NCBI RefSeq assembly: GCF_034427455.1
Contig: NZ_JAXQNN010000001.1
Location: 62,001 to 126,000, forward strand
Reading direction: 5' to 3'
DNA from: Jeotgalibacillus haloalkalitolerans
GTDB lineage: Bacteria; Bacillota; Bacilli; Bacillales; Jeotgalibacillaceae
DNA length: 64,000 bases
The translations under genes were made by a program, and so were the position numbers. The notes below the pieces were generated by a model, which ran no database searches, was not told the origin of the DNA, and saw only the letters and a list, made by a program, of their open reading frames with translations. How positions within the stretch are numbered: the stretch's first letter is position 1; each line of letters opens with the position of its first letter. Positions 34,267-42,970 of this stretch are shown piece after piece.

Positions 34267-34998
34267 CTATTTCCGTCCCTTATCCATGCGCTTCAGCAGA
34301 TCAGCCATCATCTCAGCGGGATTAATCATTACATCTTCTTCAGGGTTTGTTTCCTTCAGAATATTTACCTCCTGATTAATCCGCTCCATTTTCCGGTCCA
34401 GCGCATTTGCCGTATCAGCAGCTTCCTTCAGCTCCTGAGTCAGCTTTTCGGGAACGTTGCCATTGTATTTGTAGTAGATTTTGTGCTCAAGACTTGCCCA
34501 GAAGTCCATCGCAATCGTTCTAATCTGCATCTCAACATTCACATTCACTGTCCGGTCAGACATGAAAACCGGAATCTGCAGAAGCAGGTGCAGGCTCTGA
34601 TAGCCGCTTGGCTTCGGATTTTTGATATAATCCTTCACTTCAATCACCTGAATGTCCGCCTGGTTCTGAATCATCTCACTGATTCTGTAAATGTCAGAGA
34701 CAAATGAGCAGATTACCCGGATTCCGGCAAGGTCTTTGATCTCCTTTTCAATCATATCAAGCGACAGCGGCAGGCCTTTCTTCTGCATCTTCTTCACAAT
34801 GCTGTCCCCTGACTTCACACGCGTATTCACGTGCTCTATCGGATTATAGGTATGAATCAGCTGAAACTCCTCTTTCAGAATGTTTACCTTCGTACTGATC
34901 TCATCCAGCGCAAACTTATAAGTCGCACGGAAGCGCTTGATTTCTTTTCGGATATGTTCGAATTCTTCTTTTGAAATGGGCTGCTGGTGTTCTGACAT
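34267..34998 (-). CDS. relP: Small alarmone synthetase RelP
   Basis: A 243-residue RelA/SpoT-type synthetase without hydrolase or regulatory domains. The ATP/GTP-binding core reads RVKSGDSIVKKMQKKG, DLAGIRVICSFVSDIYRISE, PKPSGYQSLHLLL and VEMQIRTIAMDFWASLEHKI. It is closest to YwaC/RelP rather than YjbM/RelQ (TYKFALDEISTKVNILKEEF and the IEHVNTRVKS spacing). It makes (p)ppGpp from GTP/GDP and ATP under envelope stress in relatives. GGAGG precedes the ATG. Monocistronic; the upstream region shows no convincing ECF promoter. Confidence 0.88.
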   Translation of the reverse strand: MSEHQQPISKEEFEHIRKEIKRFRATYKFALDEISTKVNILKEEFQLIHTYNPIEHVNTRVKSGDSIVKKMQKKGLPLSLDMIEKEIKDLAGIRVICSFVSDIYRISEMIQNQADIQVIEVKDYIKNPKPSGYQSLHLLLQIPVFMSDRTVNVNVEMQIRTIAMDFWASLEHKIYYKYNGNVPEKLTQELKEAADTANALDRKMERINQEVNILKETNPEEDVMINPAEMMADLLKRMDKGRK

Positions 34999-35207
34999 GT
35001 GAGGTCCTCCATTTTATAGGGCTGTGATTTTTACTTATATAGATATACTGACTTTCATTTCACCAGGTTGCAATTATTCAATGATTTTTTGTGAAGGTAT
35101 GTATTTTATGTGAAGGGTTCCGTTGGAAAAAGATAAACACAGCTTAATAGATGAGGACGTTCATTTTATATACTTAATCTAAATATAGCAGGAGGTGAAC
35201 AGTCAAG

Positions 35208-35735
35208 GTGAAGACGGTACTGAGCAACAGATTAAAATACTTGTACACCGGTGAATGTTTTTCAATGATTCTCTTTGTGCCGCTTAGTTTTTATTTAAAT
35301 GCTGCATTTCCTGATCTGCAATTGTATTCACTATTTTCATTCTGGGTCTCTTTTATTCTTTTGGAATTTCTCTTATTACAGGGAGCGATCTATTGGTATG
35401 CAAAACTAAAGAGGTTAAAAAAAGAACAGTCAGCAATCACCCCGATTAAAACTGTTCGCCTGTTACATCGCCTGAAAATCGTCAATAAAGGGCTTATAAT
35501 CGCAGGTGTTTTTGCATTTGGTATTGATTTTATTCAGCATTACCCAAATCTTCCTGCAGGCGGTTTATTAATTTCCTTTTTCATTTATATCTTTGCCATT
35601 TTAGAGTTTATTAACTACTTTTATACTCAACTATCATATGGCCGTATATTTGAAATTAAAAACCTGTTAAGGAATAGAACGCTGAAGAGATCCAGTTTGA
35701 GTAAGGATTTTGAGCGGATGAAAAATTTGCATTAA
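35208..35735 (+). CDS. Hypothetical four-TM protein, 175 aa
   Basis: Read from GTG with AGGAGGTG 9 nt upstream. Hydrophobic segments lie near residues 16-32, 40-60, 97-111 and 118-137, with a basic loop (KLKRLKKEQ) and a basic tail (RNRTLKRSSLSKDFERMK). No family recognised. It stands alone between relP (divergent) and a shorter membrane protein gene. Confidence 0.5.
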   Translation: MKTVLSNRLKYLYTGECFSMILFVPLSFYLNAAFPDLQLYSLFSFWVSFILLEFLLLQGAIYWYAKLKRLKKEQSAITPIKTVRLLHRLKIVNKGLIIAGVFAFGIDFIQHYPNLPAGGLLISFFIYIFAILEFINYFYTQLSYGRIFEIKNLLRNRTLKRSSLSKDFERMKNLH

Positions 35736-35823
35736 GAAGAGGGTTAACGGTTACTATCTTAAAATGTATTATATACGTTAACTAGCAATTTTTTAGATGA
35801 AGAGCGTAATAAGGAGTTTGATC

Positions 35824-36009
35824 ATGTTTGTTATTAATATCCTCGTATCTATAATCGGCATGACGGCATTAATGGGTGTATTAGTTTTTATGACCCTCAA
35901 AATCATTCGCGGTAAAAAGAATCTGTATACCTGGATGATCTTAATCGTCCTGGCTTTCTTCTTGCTTTTAGCCAGCTGGCAGGCACTCATCTTTTTCAAT
36001 TTCAATTAG
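35824..36009 (+). CDS. Hypothetical small membrane protein, 61 aa
   Basis: Two helices, MFVINILVSIIGMTALMGVL and LYTWMILIVLAFFLLLAS, separated by the basic KIIRGKKN. The start is set by AAGGAG 8 nt upstream; the ATG 27 nt earlier has no ribosome site. No function known. Confidence 0.5.
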   Translation: MFVINILVSIIGMTALMGVLVFMTLKIIRGKKNLYTWMILIVLAFFLLLASWQALIFFNFN

Positions 36010-36113
36010 ATCATTTCCTCTAACATGTAATCATATAACCCCGGCAGTCACACAATCCATTTCCCCTCATACCTATAAGTTACAGACTTTTTCTAAAGAA
36101 GGAGCATGTCACG

Positions 36114-37544
36114 ATGGGGATCTCAACAGGAGAGCAGTATATCAGGCGGATCAATCAGCTGAAGACGAATATTCTGCTGGATGGAAGCGGGATTACGGGG
36201 GACATCTCAGATCATCCTGCCTTTAAAGGTGTGATGGCAAGCCAGGCGAAGCTGTATGATCTTCAGCATCAGCCCGAATTAAAAGAGATCATGACATATG
36301 TCTCTGACACATCAGGAAACCGTATAGGGACTTCCTTTTTAGAGCCGAAAACAAAAGAGGGTTTAGAAAAAAGAAGGCTGATGATCCAGGAATGGGCGAA
36401 GAGTCATGCGGGGATGATGGGCAGATCCCCTGACTATATGAATACCATTCTGATGGTACTGAATGCCGCAGCGGAGCTTTTTACTGCTGAGGATGAAAAG
36501 TGCGCAGAAAATATCAGACATTACTATGATTATGTGAGGGAGAATGACTTATCCTTAACCCATGTATTCGTCAGTCCGCAAAAAGACCGTTCCAGCAAAG
36601 GTGGCGGAGATACTGCAGCTCGAATGATAAAGAAAACCGCAGATGGCATTGTGGTTAACGGCTCCCGGATCTTAGCTACGCAGGCAGGTATTACTGATGA
36701 AATTCTTGTATATCCGGTGCCTTCTAATATAGATGATGAAGCCTTTTCCTACGCGTTTGCGATTCCATGTGATACGCCGGGCTTAACGTTTATCTGCCGG
36801 GAGTCCTTTACTTATAAGGAATCTCACTACGATCACCCGCTTGGCTCCAGATATGATGAAATGGATGCAATTGTCCTTTTTGACAATGTCCTTGTGCCAT
36901 GGGATCGGGTGTTTTTGCACGGCAGCTCAATCGTAAAAAATCTTCTGTACAGTCAAAGCCGTATTTTTGAACATACCGCCCATCAGGTTGTCTCAAAAAA
37001 TGTGATCAAGACAGAATTTATTCTGGGAACCATCCAGCTCATTATTGATGGGATCAACATTGGTGAATACCAGCATATACGTGAAAAATTTTCTGAAGTG
37101 GCGATCGCACTTGAAGTTATGAAGGGGCTTTTACATCAGTCAGAAAAGAACGCGAAAGTCAATCAGTGGGGCACACTGACGCCGGAACCTAACCCGTTGC
37201 TTGCAGCAGTGAACTACTATCCGAGAATCTACCCGCGTTTCATGGAAATCATTCAGCTGATCAGTGCGAGTGGGCTTGTTGCCATTCCGTCTGAAAAAGA
37301 CTTTGGAGGAGATCAGAAAGAGGTGCTGAATCATCATTTACAATCTGCCAATCAGGAAGGTTATGAACGGGTAAAACTATTCCGTCTGGCATGGGATTTG
37401 TCGATGAGTGCCTTTGGGTCGAGACAGAAGCTGTATGAACGGTTCTTTTTCGGTGATCCTGTCAGACTTGCAGATCAGTTATATGGCAGATATGACAGAG
37501 GGGACTCGATTGAGATGGTGAAGGATTTTCTTGCTGGAAAGTAG
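36114..37544 (+). CDS. 4-hydroxyphenylacetate 3-monooxygenase-like flavin enzyme (HpaB family)
   Basis: A 476-residue protein of the HpaB oxygenase family. MGISTGEQYIRRINQLKTNI is the typical N-terminus, THVFVSPQKDRSS the FAD-loop region, and FDNVLVPWDRVFLHG the family-conserved strand; the C-terminal GLVAIPSEKDFGGDQKE segment also fits. The family hydroxylates phenols using FADH2 supplied by a separate HpaC reductase, which is not in this window. The aromatic substrate is unknown. GAAGGAG lies 9 nt before the ATG. Monocistronic. Confidence 0.82.
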   Translation: MGISTGEQYIRRINQLKTNILLDGSGITGDISDHPAFKGVMASQAKLYDLQHQPELKEIMTYVSDTSGNRIGTSFLEPKTKEGLEKRRLMIQEWAKSHAGMMGRSPDYMNTILMVLNAAAELFTAEDEKCAENIRHYYDYVRENDLSLTHVFVSPQKDRSSKGGGDTAARMIKKTADGIVVNGSRILATQAGITDEILVYPVPSNIDDEAFSYAFAIPCDTPGLTFICRESFTYKESHYDHPLGSRYDEMDAIVLFDNVLVPWDRVFLHGSSIVKNLLYSQSRIFEHTAHQVVSKNVIKTEFILGTIQLIIDGINIGEYQHIREKFSEVAIALEVMKGLLHQSEKNAKVNQWGTLTPEPNPLLAAVNYYPRIYPRFMEIIQLISASGLVAIPSEKDFGGDQKEVLNHHLQSANQEGYERVKLFRLAWDLSMSAFGSRQKLYERFFFGDPVRLADQLYGRYDRGDSIEMVKDFLAGK

Positions 37545-37574
37545 CATGAAGGCTGGGGATTATGTTTCCCAGCC

Positions 37575-37808
37575 TTATTTGCGAGCGCTATTTTCCTGTA
37601 AGTGCTTTTCATAAGCCGTCCGGACTTTATCTACTCCTGATGAATATACAGAACTTTTTTTATGAATTTCGTTTAATAAATATAGCCCTCTGAATAAGGA
37701 ACCAACAATAATGCCAAAAGCAATCAGACCACCGATCAGAGGTCCCATCATCAATAATAAATAGCCGAGAATCGTTGCCAGTACAATTGAAAACAGCAAA
37801 TGCGCCAT
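37575..37808 (-). CDS. Hypothetical small membrane protein, 77 aa
   Basis: Two adjoining helices (LLFSIVLATILGYLLLMMG and LIGGLIAFGIIVGSLFRGLY) are followed by a basic, helical cytosolic tail (VDKVRTAYEKHLQENSARK). AAAGGATGG precedes the ATG. Convergent with the HpaB-like gene. No family recognised. Confidence 0.5.
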   Translation of the reverse strand: MAHLLFSIVLATILGYLLLMMGPLIGGLIAFGIIVGSLFRGLYLLNEIHKKSSVYSSGVDKVRTAYEKHLQENSARK

Positions 37809-37966
37809 ATGGTTACCATCCTTTCATTAGATTACAGGGTATATTATGTAATAAACATGATTTTATCATATCTATAATTTGAGCTGCGAAAGAAATTTTA
37901 ACAGTACGAATTAAAGAAGGCGAAACAGAACAATGTAGATTGAAGTATAAAACAATATATTTATGA
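37809..37966. other. Intergenic gap, nothing identified
   Basis: AT-rich sequence that must contain the promoter of the 77-residue membrane protein gene. No ORF, hairpin or operator is supported. Confidence 0.4.
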
Positions 37967-38104
37967 CGATCTTAGTGCAGCGAAGTGTAAGGCGGTGACT
38001 CCGGGACGATTAGTCGGAAGCTGAGACCCCGGAAAGCGAAGCTTGAGGAGGCTCAGCAACCACCGTCCGGAAAGCATCCGCCTGAAGAGCAGCGGAACGA
38101 TTGA
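37967..38104. repeat. GC-rich palindromic intergenic repeat, copy 3
   Basis: Starts CGATCTTAGTGCAGCGAAG and ends GCAGCGGAACGATTG. The body has CTGAGACCCCGGAAAGCGAA, GAGGAGGCTCAGCAACC and CCGTCCGGAAAGC. Nearly the same as copy 4 at 39358, which lies on the other side of the dus gene in the same orientation. Confidence 0.85.
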
Positions 38105-38125
38105 AACACTAATATAGAGCCAAAA

Positions 38126-38158
38126 AAAGAGAAAAGCCCATTCGACTTTTCTCTCATC
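38126..38158 (-). terminator. Terminator of the dus gene
   Basis: AGAGAAAAG / CTTTTCTCT stem, with TTTTTTT on the minus strand (AAAAAAA at 38124-38130). Confidence 0.7.
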
Positions 38159-38161
38159 ACT

Positions 38162-39163
38162 TTATTTACTTACCGAAAACCCCTGCTCTTCATTCACACC
38201 ATTTTTCTCTGTGAATTCATTCAGCAGATCACGCACCTCATCTGTCGTCTCCGTTTCCATCAGACGGTTTCTCAGCTCACTCGCCCCACGGAATCCGCGT
38301 ACATAGATCTTAAAGAATCTACGCAGCGGTTTGAATGCACGCGGCTCAAGCTCTCTTGAATACTTGTCATGCAGATCAAGCTGCAGACGAAGCAGATCAA
38401 GCAGCTCCTCGCTCGTATGCTCTTTCTTTTCCTTTTCAAACGCAAATGGATTATGGAAAATCCCGCGCCCGATCATCACACCGTCAATTCCATACTTCTC
38501 AGCAAGCTCAAGGCCCATCTGACGGTCCTCGATATCACCGTTTATGGTAAGGAGCGTATGCGGTGCAATCTCATCGCGCAGCTTTTTGATCTCAGGGATC
38601 AGCTCCCAGTGAGCAGGCACGTTACTCATCTCTTTTTTCGTACGCAGATGGATCGACAGGTTGGCAATATCCTGTTCAAGAACATGCTTCAGCCAGTCAT
38701 GCCACTCATCTACATTCGTATAGCCGAGACGCGTCTTCACGCTGACTGGAAGACCTCCCGCTTTCGCTGCCTGGATAATTGCAGCCGCAGTCTCCGGATG
38801 GCGGATCAGACCTGATCCTTTTCCGTTTGCTGCCACGTTCTGTACAGGACAGCCCATATTAATATCCACACCGCGATAGCCCATCTCAGCCATCCCGATA
38901 CTCATCTGACGGAAATATTCAGGCTTGTCTCCCCAGATATGCGCAACAATCGGCTGCTCATCCTCTGTAAAAGTCAGGCGGCCTTTCACGCTGTCTTTTC
39001 CGCGCGGGTGGCAATAGCTCTCCGAATTCGTAAACTCCGTAAAAAATACATCAGGTCTCGCTGCCTCGCTGACAACATGACGAAACACGACATCCGTCAC
39101 TGCTTCCATTGGCGCAAGCACAAAAAATGGACGCGGCAACTCATGCCAGAAATTATCTTTCAT
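38162..39163 (-). CDS. tRNA-dihydrouridine synthase family protein
   Basis: A 333-residue FMN enzyme. [16 protein letters not shown] opens the TIM barrel, [20 protein letters not shown] holds the catalytic Cys, SVKTRLGY the Lys, [13 protein letters not shown] the His/Arg and [15 protein letters not shown] the phosphate-binding motif. LRTKK replaces the usual GRT(R/A)xQ, placing it in a divergent Dus branch. It reduces uridine to dihydrouridine in the tRNA D-loop. The start is taken at MKDNFWHE with AAAGGG upstream; an earlier in-frame ATG would add an unconserved extension. Bracketed by repeat copies 3 and 4. Confidence 0.85.
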   Translation of the reverse strand: MKDNFWHELPRPFFVLAPMEAVTDVVFRHVVSEAARPDVFFTEFTNSESYCHPRGKDSVKGRLTFTEDEQPIVAHIWGDKPEYFRQMSIGMAEMGYRGVDINMGCPVQNVAANGKGSGLIRHPETAAAIIQAAKAGGLPVSVKTRLGYTNVDEWHDWLKHVLEQDIANLSIHLRTKKEMSNVPAHWELIPEIKKLRDEIAPHTLLTINGDIEDRQMGLELAEKYGIDGVMIGRGIFHNPFAFEKEKKEHTSEELLDLLRLQLDLHDKYSRELEPRAFKPLRRFFKIYVRGFRGASELRNRLMETETTDEVRDLLNEFTEKNGVNEEQGFSVSK

Positions 39164-39357
39164 ATCTATCTGAACCCTTTCTATAGAGGAAACACGTTCC
39201 CGAAATGTTATATATATCATCATCAATGACTGGTTTCACTTGACTTTGGTCTTTATATACTTTAATAGGATTTGGATGAAAGTGCAAGGGGAGTGGGCTG
39301 AAAAGAGGTGTTGGTAAAACGATCCCTTTTGTTATGTGAAACAATGTTGTAAGTAAA

Positions 39358-39490
39358 ATCTTAGTGCAGCGAAGCGTAAGGTGGCGACTCCGGGACAATT
39401 AGAGGGAAGCTGAGACCCCACAGGCGAAGCCGAGGAGGCTCAGCAACCTCCGTCCGGAAAGCGTCCACCTGAAGCGCAGCGAAACGATTA
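39358..39490. repeat. GC-rich palindromic intergenic repeat, copy 4
   Basis: Starts ATCTTAGTGCAGCGAAGCG and ends GCGCAGCGAAACGATTA. Very similar to copy 3 (TTAGTGCAGCGAAG, GACTCCGGGACRATTAG, GAAGCTGAGACCCC, GAGGAGGCTCAGCAACC, CCGTCCGGAAAGC). Both ends of copy 3 and copy 4 share CTTAGTGCAGCG and GAACGATTR-like termini. Confidence 0.85.
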
Positions 39491-39546
39491 AAAAAAGACC
39501 GGACAATTTGTCGCAGTCTTTTAATAAGAAGAAAATTAAAAATGTC

Positions 39547-40296
39547 CTAACTAACCACAACAATCTCCTGATTATCATAAAGCCGTTTCACATGCTCATT
39601 CACATTCTCAGTAATCAGATACGTCAGCTGACTCGTCGGGCAGATAATATGATTGGATACAGTATCAAGCTTGTCAGCCGTGACCATCGCAAGCGTTTTA
39701 GACGAAACACTGACCATCTTCCTTTTTACAAGCGCTTCAGAAATGCTAGGTACGCTGATGCCGATATGAGGGTCAATGTTATAGACGCCCATGATATAAA
39801 GGTCAGCTCTCATAGAGTCCAGCGCTTCCACCGTGTCGATCCCCAGATTCACCATAGATTGCTTGAATAACGTTCCACCTACCATAATGACCTCAACATC
39901 CTCGTGATCCCCAAGTGCCATGGCAATCGGCGGGCTGTTTGTAATAATGGTTGCCTTTAATGATAGAGGGATCTGGTTCACAAATTGCAGGTTTGTTGTA
40001 CCGCCATCGATCAGGATGACCATATCGTTTCTGATAAAGTCCATCGCTTTCTTCGCAAGGCTTGTTTTAATGTCACTTGAGATATACTGCCGGGTTGTGA
40101 AATCCACTACCGGCGGACCGACTCTGAGTGCGCCGCTATGAACGCGTTTGACCAGCCCCTGTTTATCCAGCTCTTTTAAATCTCTTCTGATTGTATCCTC
40201 TGAAACAGATAACCTGCGGCTCAGGTCGCTGGCAATAATCTTATGTTCTTCATCTAATATCTCCACTATCTTTTGCTGTCGTTCTTCTTTTAGCAT
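39547..40296 (-). CDS. DeoR-family sugar-phosphate-responsive repressor
   Basis: A 249-residue regulator. The N-terminal helix-turn-helix reads ERQQKIVEILDEEHKI then DLSRRLSVSEDTIRRDLKEL, followed by the linker VKRVHSGAL; the C-terminal effector domain has ILIDGGTTNLQFVNQIP and VMVGGTLFKQSMVNLG, the phosphosugar-binding loops. It is transcribed away from the hexitol PTS operon through a shared 175-nt intergenic region, so it almost certainly controls that operon. The inducer is probably a pathway sugar-phosphate. GGGGAT is upstream of the ATG on its own strand. Confidence 0.9.
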   Translation of the reverse strand: MLKEERQQKIVEILDEEHKIIASDLSRRLSVSEDTIRRDLKELDKQGLVKRVHSGALRVGPPVVDFTTRQYISSDIKTSLAKKAMDFIRNDMVILIDGGTTNLQFVNQIPLSLKATIITNSPPIAMALGDHEDVEVIMVGGTLFKQSMVNLGIDTVEALDSMRADLYIMGVYNIDPHIGISVPSISEALVKRKMVSVSSKTLAMVTADKLDTVSNHIICPTSQLTYLITENVNEHVKRLYDNQEIVVVS

Positions 40297-40403
40297 CTGA
40301 TCTATCCCCTTTGTTCGTGTGGAATGATTCTTATTTTAGCACAATTAATCTGCAACTAAAACACATTCGCGCATCAAACGCGCTAAAAAATGCAAAAACG
40401 GGC

Positions 40404-40432
40404 TTTACATATAAATTGAAAGCGCTTATAAT
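40404..40432 (+). promoter_or_regulatory. SigA promoter with cre in the spacer
   Basis: TTTACA (40404-40409), 17-nt spacer, TATAAT (40427-40432). TGAAAGCGCTTATA (40417-40430) is a near-consensus cre lying between -35 and -10, so CcpA would block polymerase directly. It drives the hexitol PTS operon 40 nt downstream. Confidence 0.8.
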
Positions 40433-40437
40433 AAATT

Positions 40438-40658
40438 AAACAATTAAAAACACGCACAAGGAGGCACAAAAATGCAAAATAGAAAAATTGATATCGCGCC
40501 ATCAATCATGTGCGCTGATTTATGTAATTTAGAAGCTGGTGTTAATAACATAGAGGAACTGGGGCTTGATCTATTGCATGTAGATGTAATCGACGGGTAC
40601 TTCAGTCCAAGCATGCCTCTTGGCATAGATACGATCAAACAATTAAAAACACGCACAA
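40438..40658 (+). repeat. Exact 22-bp direct repeat across leader and coding sequence
   Basis: The same 22 bases, beginning AAACAATTAAAAACACGC and ending ACAA, occur at 40438-40459 (5' leader just before the ribosome site) and at 40637-40658 (inside the epimerase gene, codons for KQLKTRT). Offset is 199 bp. The flanking bases differ on both sides. Confidence 0.9.
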
Positions 40659-41176
40659 ACATGAAGTTTGATGTTCATATTATGGCAAAAGATAATGAAT
40701 ACTTTATTCAGGAAATGATTCAGATCGGTGCAGAACAGATCACATTTCACTTAGAAACAAGCAATCACGTCGACAGACACCTGCAGCTGGTGAAGAAAAG
40801 CGGATTACGTGCAGGTATTGCATTAAACCCGGCAACGCCGCTATCGGAGCTTGAGTATATTCTTCCGTACTGCGATACCGTTTTACTGATGCTGATCAAC
40901 CCGGGCTTTGCAACAGATAAGAATGAAAAGCAGGTCGCTTATGCTGTTGAGAAGGTACGTGATCTTCGTCAATTAATTGATGAAAAAGGATTGGATACGC
41001 GCATTGAAGTCGATGGACGTGTTTCATTTGAGACGATTCCAGGATTAGTGAGCGCCGGTGCAGATATTCTGGTTGCCGGAAGTACAAGCCTTTTTGCTAA
41101 AGGTCAGAGCCTTGAAGACAACAAAAAGCTGATGGAAGAAAAAATTAAAGCAGGTCTATACGAGGAGGCAAAATAA
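40472..41176 (+). CDS. Ribulose-/allulose-phosphate 3-epimerase family protein
   Basis: A 234-residue TIM-barrel epimerase. DIAPSIMCADLCNLEAGV, LHVDVIDGYFSPSMPLG and FDVHIMAKDNEYFI hold the metal-binding His/Asp, LMLINPGFATDKNEKQ the mobile loop, and RIEVDGRVSFETIPGL with VAGSTSLF the catalytic Asp and phosphate site. The clustering with a hexuloisomerase and hexitol PTS favours a hexulose-phosphate substrate (allulose-6-phosphate-type, AlsE) over ribulose-5-phosphate. The sequence alone cannot tell. It is the first gene of the PTS operon, with AAGGAGG upstream, and lacks the HxlA signatures. Confidence 0.8.
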   Translation: MQNRKIDIAPSIMCADLCNLEAGVNNIEELGLDLLHVDVIDGYFSPSMPLGIDTIKQLKTRTNMKFDVHIMAKDNEYFIQEMIQIGAEQITFHLETSNHVDRHLQLVKKSGLRAGIALNPATPLSELEYILPYCDTVLLMLINPGFATDKNEKQVAYAVEKVRDLRQLIDEKGLDTRIEVDGRVSFETIPGLVSAGADILVAGSTSLFAKGQSLEDNKKLMEEKIKAGLYEEAK

Positions 41177-41737
41177 ATGACTCAATATCATGAATCTGCC
41201 AAAGAGATTACAAACGAACTGGCTAACACACTGCAGAATGTGAATGCTGAAGATGTAGCGCACTTAATGGAAGAAATCAGCCGTGCCGATAAAGTGTTTT
41301 TTGTAGGCGTGGGAAGAGTCCTGCTTTCCTTGAAATCCATTGCAAAAAGACTGGCTCACCTCGGTGTGAACACTTACGTTGTTGGTCAGATTACTGAGCC
41401 GGCGATTACAGATAAGGACCTTCTGATTGTAGGGTCAGGCAGCGGTGAGACTGCTTTCCCGCTGATCATTGCGAAAAAAGCAAAGCAGCATAACGCACGG
41501 GTTGCCCACATTGGCGCTAATCCTGAAAGTTCAATGAGAGAATTCTCAGATGTATTTGTCCGCATCCCGGTCAGCACAAAGTTGAACAGACCGAACGAAA
41601 TCCCATCCGTGCAGCCAATGACAAGCTTATTTGAACAAAGTCTGCTGTTGCTTGGTGACACAGTAGCGTTGATGATGATTAAGGAACAGGATATTGATAT
41701 GAAAAACCTTTGGGAGTACCACGCAAACCTTGAGTAG
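41177..41737 (+). CDS. 6-phospho-3-hexuloisomerase (HxlB-like SIS protein)
   Basis: A 186-residue SIS-domain isomerase beginning directly after the epimerase stop. FFVGVGRVLLSLKSIAKRLA and LLIVGSGSGETAFPLIIAKK are the sugar-phosphate-binding loops of the HxlB/PHI family, and LFEQSLLLLGDTVALMMI is the typical C-terminus. PHI converts arabino-hex-3-ulose-6-phosphate to fructose-6-phosphate. No hexulose-phosphate synthase (HxlA) is present, so formaldehyde fixation is unlikely; a role in hexitol breakdown via a 3-ketohexose phosphate fits better. Confidence 0.8.
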   Translation: MTQYHESAKEITNELANTLQNVNAEDVAHLMEEISRADKVFFVGVGRVLLSLKSIAKRLAHLGVNTYVVGQITEPAITDKDLLIVGSGSGETAFPLIIAKKAKQHNARVAHIGANPESSMREFSDVFVRIPVSTKLNRPNEIPSVQPMTSLFEQSLLLLGDTVALMMIKEQDIDMKNLWEYHANLE

Positions 41738-41767
41738 GTAAATTCTTGAGACAGGGGAGAAATGAAC

Positions 41768-42919
41768 ATGCGCGCGTTACATTTTGGAGCAGGAAATATT
41801 GGCAAAGGGTTTATTGGTTACTTGCTGAGTAAGAATGGTTATGAAGTATGCTTCGTTGACGTCAACCAGCAGATGATTGACCACATCAACAGCCACAACC
41901 GTTATGACGTTGAACTGCTAAGTGATGATCGCCGCATTGAAACCATTTCGCCAGTTTCTGCGTTGAACAGTATCACTCAAAAAGATGCGGTGATCGAAAG
42001 GATTGTAAGTGCAGATGTCATTACCATGTCAGTCGGCGTACAGAACCTTTCCAAGGTAGCAGGCGTGCTCGCTGAAGGATTAAAAAAGAGAGCTGCTGCA
42101 AACCGGAAGAACATCAATGTGATGGCGAATGAGAACGCCATTAACGCAAGTTCAACCTTGCGAAAAGAAGTAGCTGAACATCTTACGCAGGAAGAAATGA
42201 ATGAGATCTGCACGTTCACAGCCTTTCCAAATACTGCCGTTGACCGATTGGCATTATCAAGGCAAAGTGAAAGTGGAGAGATTCCAATGGTTGAGCCTTT
42301 TTACGAATGGGTGATTGATCAGTCTGAAAAAGTGGATGATGGTCTTCCCGGGCTTCAAGGGGTGACTTATACGCAGGACTTAACACCTTTTATAGAGAGA
42401 AAGCTATATATCGTAAATATGGGACATGCTGCCGCCGCTTATCTGGGTCATTTAAAAGGGTATCCAACGATTAGAGAAACGCTTGAAAACACTGAGCTTG
42501 AAGCGCTAGTTAAAGGCGCAATGAAGGAAGCTGCCGGTTATATCGTACAGACATTTCAGGCGGATCCGAATGAGTTGGACCAATTCATTGAGAAGACAGT
42601 GGGCCGGTTCAAAAATCCGCATGTCAGTGATGATGTGAAAAGGGTTGGCAGAGCGCCGGTCAGAAAGCTTGGATCCCGTGAGCGTCTCGTGCATCCGACA
42701 GTGTCATTATTTGAAAAAGGTCACCCGGTTGAAAATCTGACAGAAGCAATTGCTGCAGGGTTTCTATTTAATGCCCCTGAGGATGAAGAAGCTGAAAAAC
42801 TTCAGGCACTCATCGCAGAAAATGGAATCGAAAAGGCAGTTCAGATCATCAGTGGTATAAAAATTCAAAACCTTCAAAGCAAAATTGTCAGCAAATATAA
42901 CACTTTAAAAAACGGATAG
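41768..42919 (+). CDS. Mannitol-1-phosphate 5-dehydrogenase family
   Basis: A 383-residue dehydrogenase: MRALHFGAGNIGKGFIGYLL binds NAD, NVMANENAINAS and FPNTAVDRL are family motifs, KLYIVNMGHAAAAYLGHLKG holds the catalytic Lys and His, and GREPVRKL-like GRAPVRKLGSRERLVHP follows. It oxidises a hexitol phosphate to a ketohexose phosphate. An ATG six bases earlier is possible, but this one has better spacing to AGGGGAG and matches the usual MtlD N-terminus. Given its operon partners, the substrate may be a stereoisomer of mannitol-1-phosphate. Confidence 0.85.
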   Translation: MRALHFGAGNIGKGFIGYLLSKNGYEVCFVDVNQQMIDHINSHNRYDVELLSDDRRIETISPVSALNSITQKDAVIERIVSADVITMSVGVQNLSKVAGVLAEGLKKRAAANRKNINVMANENAINASSTLRKEVAEHLTQEEMNEICTFTAFPNTAVDRLALSRQSESGEIPMVEPFYEWVIDQSEKVDDGLPGLQGVTYTQDLTPFIERKLYIVNMGHAAAAYLGHLKGYPTIRETLENTELEALVKGAMKEAAGYIVQTFQADPNELDQFIEKTVGRFKNPHVSDDVKRVGRAPVRKLGSRERLVHPTVSLFEKGHPVENLTEAIAAGFLFNAPEDEEAEKLQALIAENGIEKAVQIISGIKIQNLQSKIVSKYNTLKNG

Positions 42920-42970
42920 AGAGTCAGTCAGGTGATACCTGCTCTGAGAACAATAAGAGGAGGAACAATT

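Noticed and set aside
34171-34707. A 178-codon plus-strand ORF opposite relP.
   Set aside because: It is antisense to the well-supported RelP gene and its sequence has no family features.
34999-35207. A possible ECF-sigma promoter for relP (TGCAAC on the minus strand).
   Set aside because: No CGTC/CGTA -10 at the needed spacing.
40472-41737. Ribulose monophosphate (formaldehyde) pathway from an HxlA-HxlB pair.
   Set aside because: The first protein has ribulose-phosphate epimerase motifs, not those of hexulose-6-phosphate synthase.
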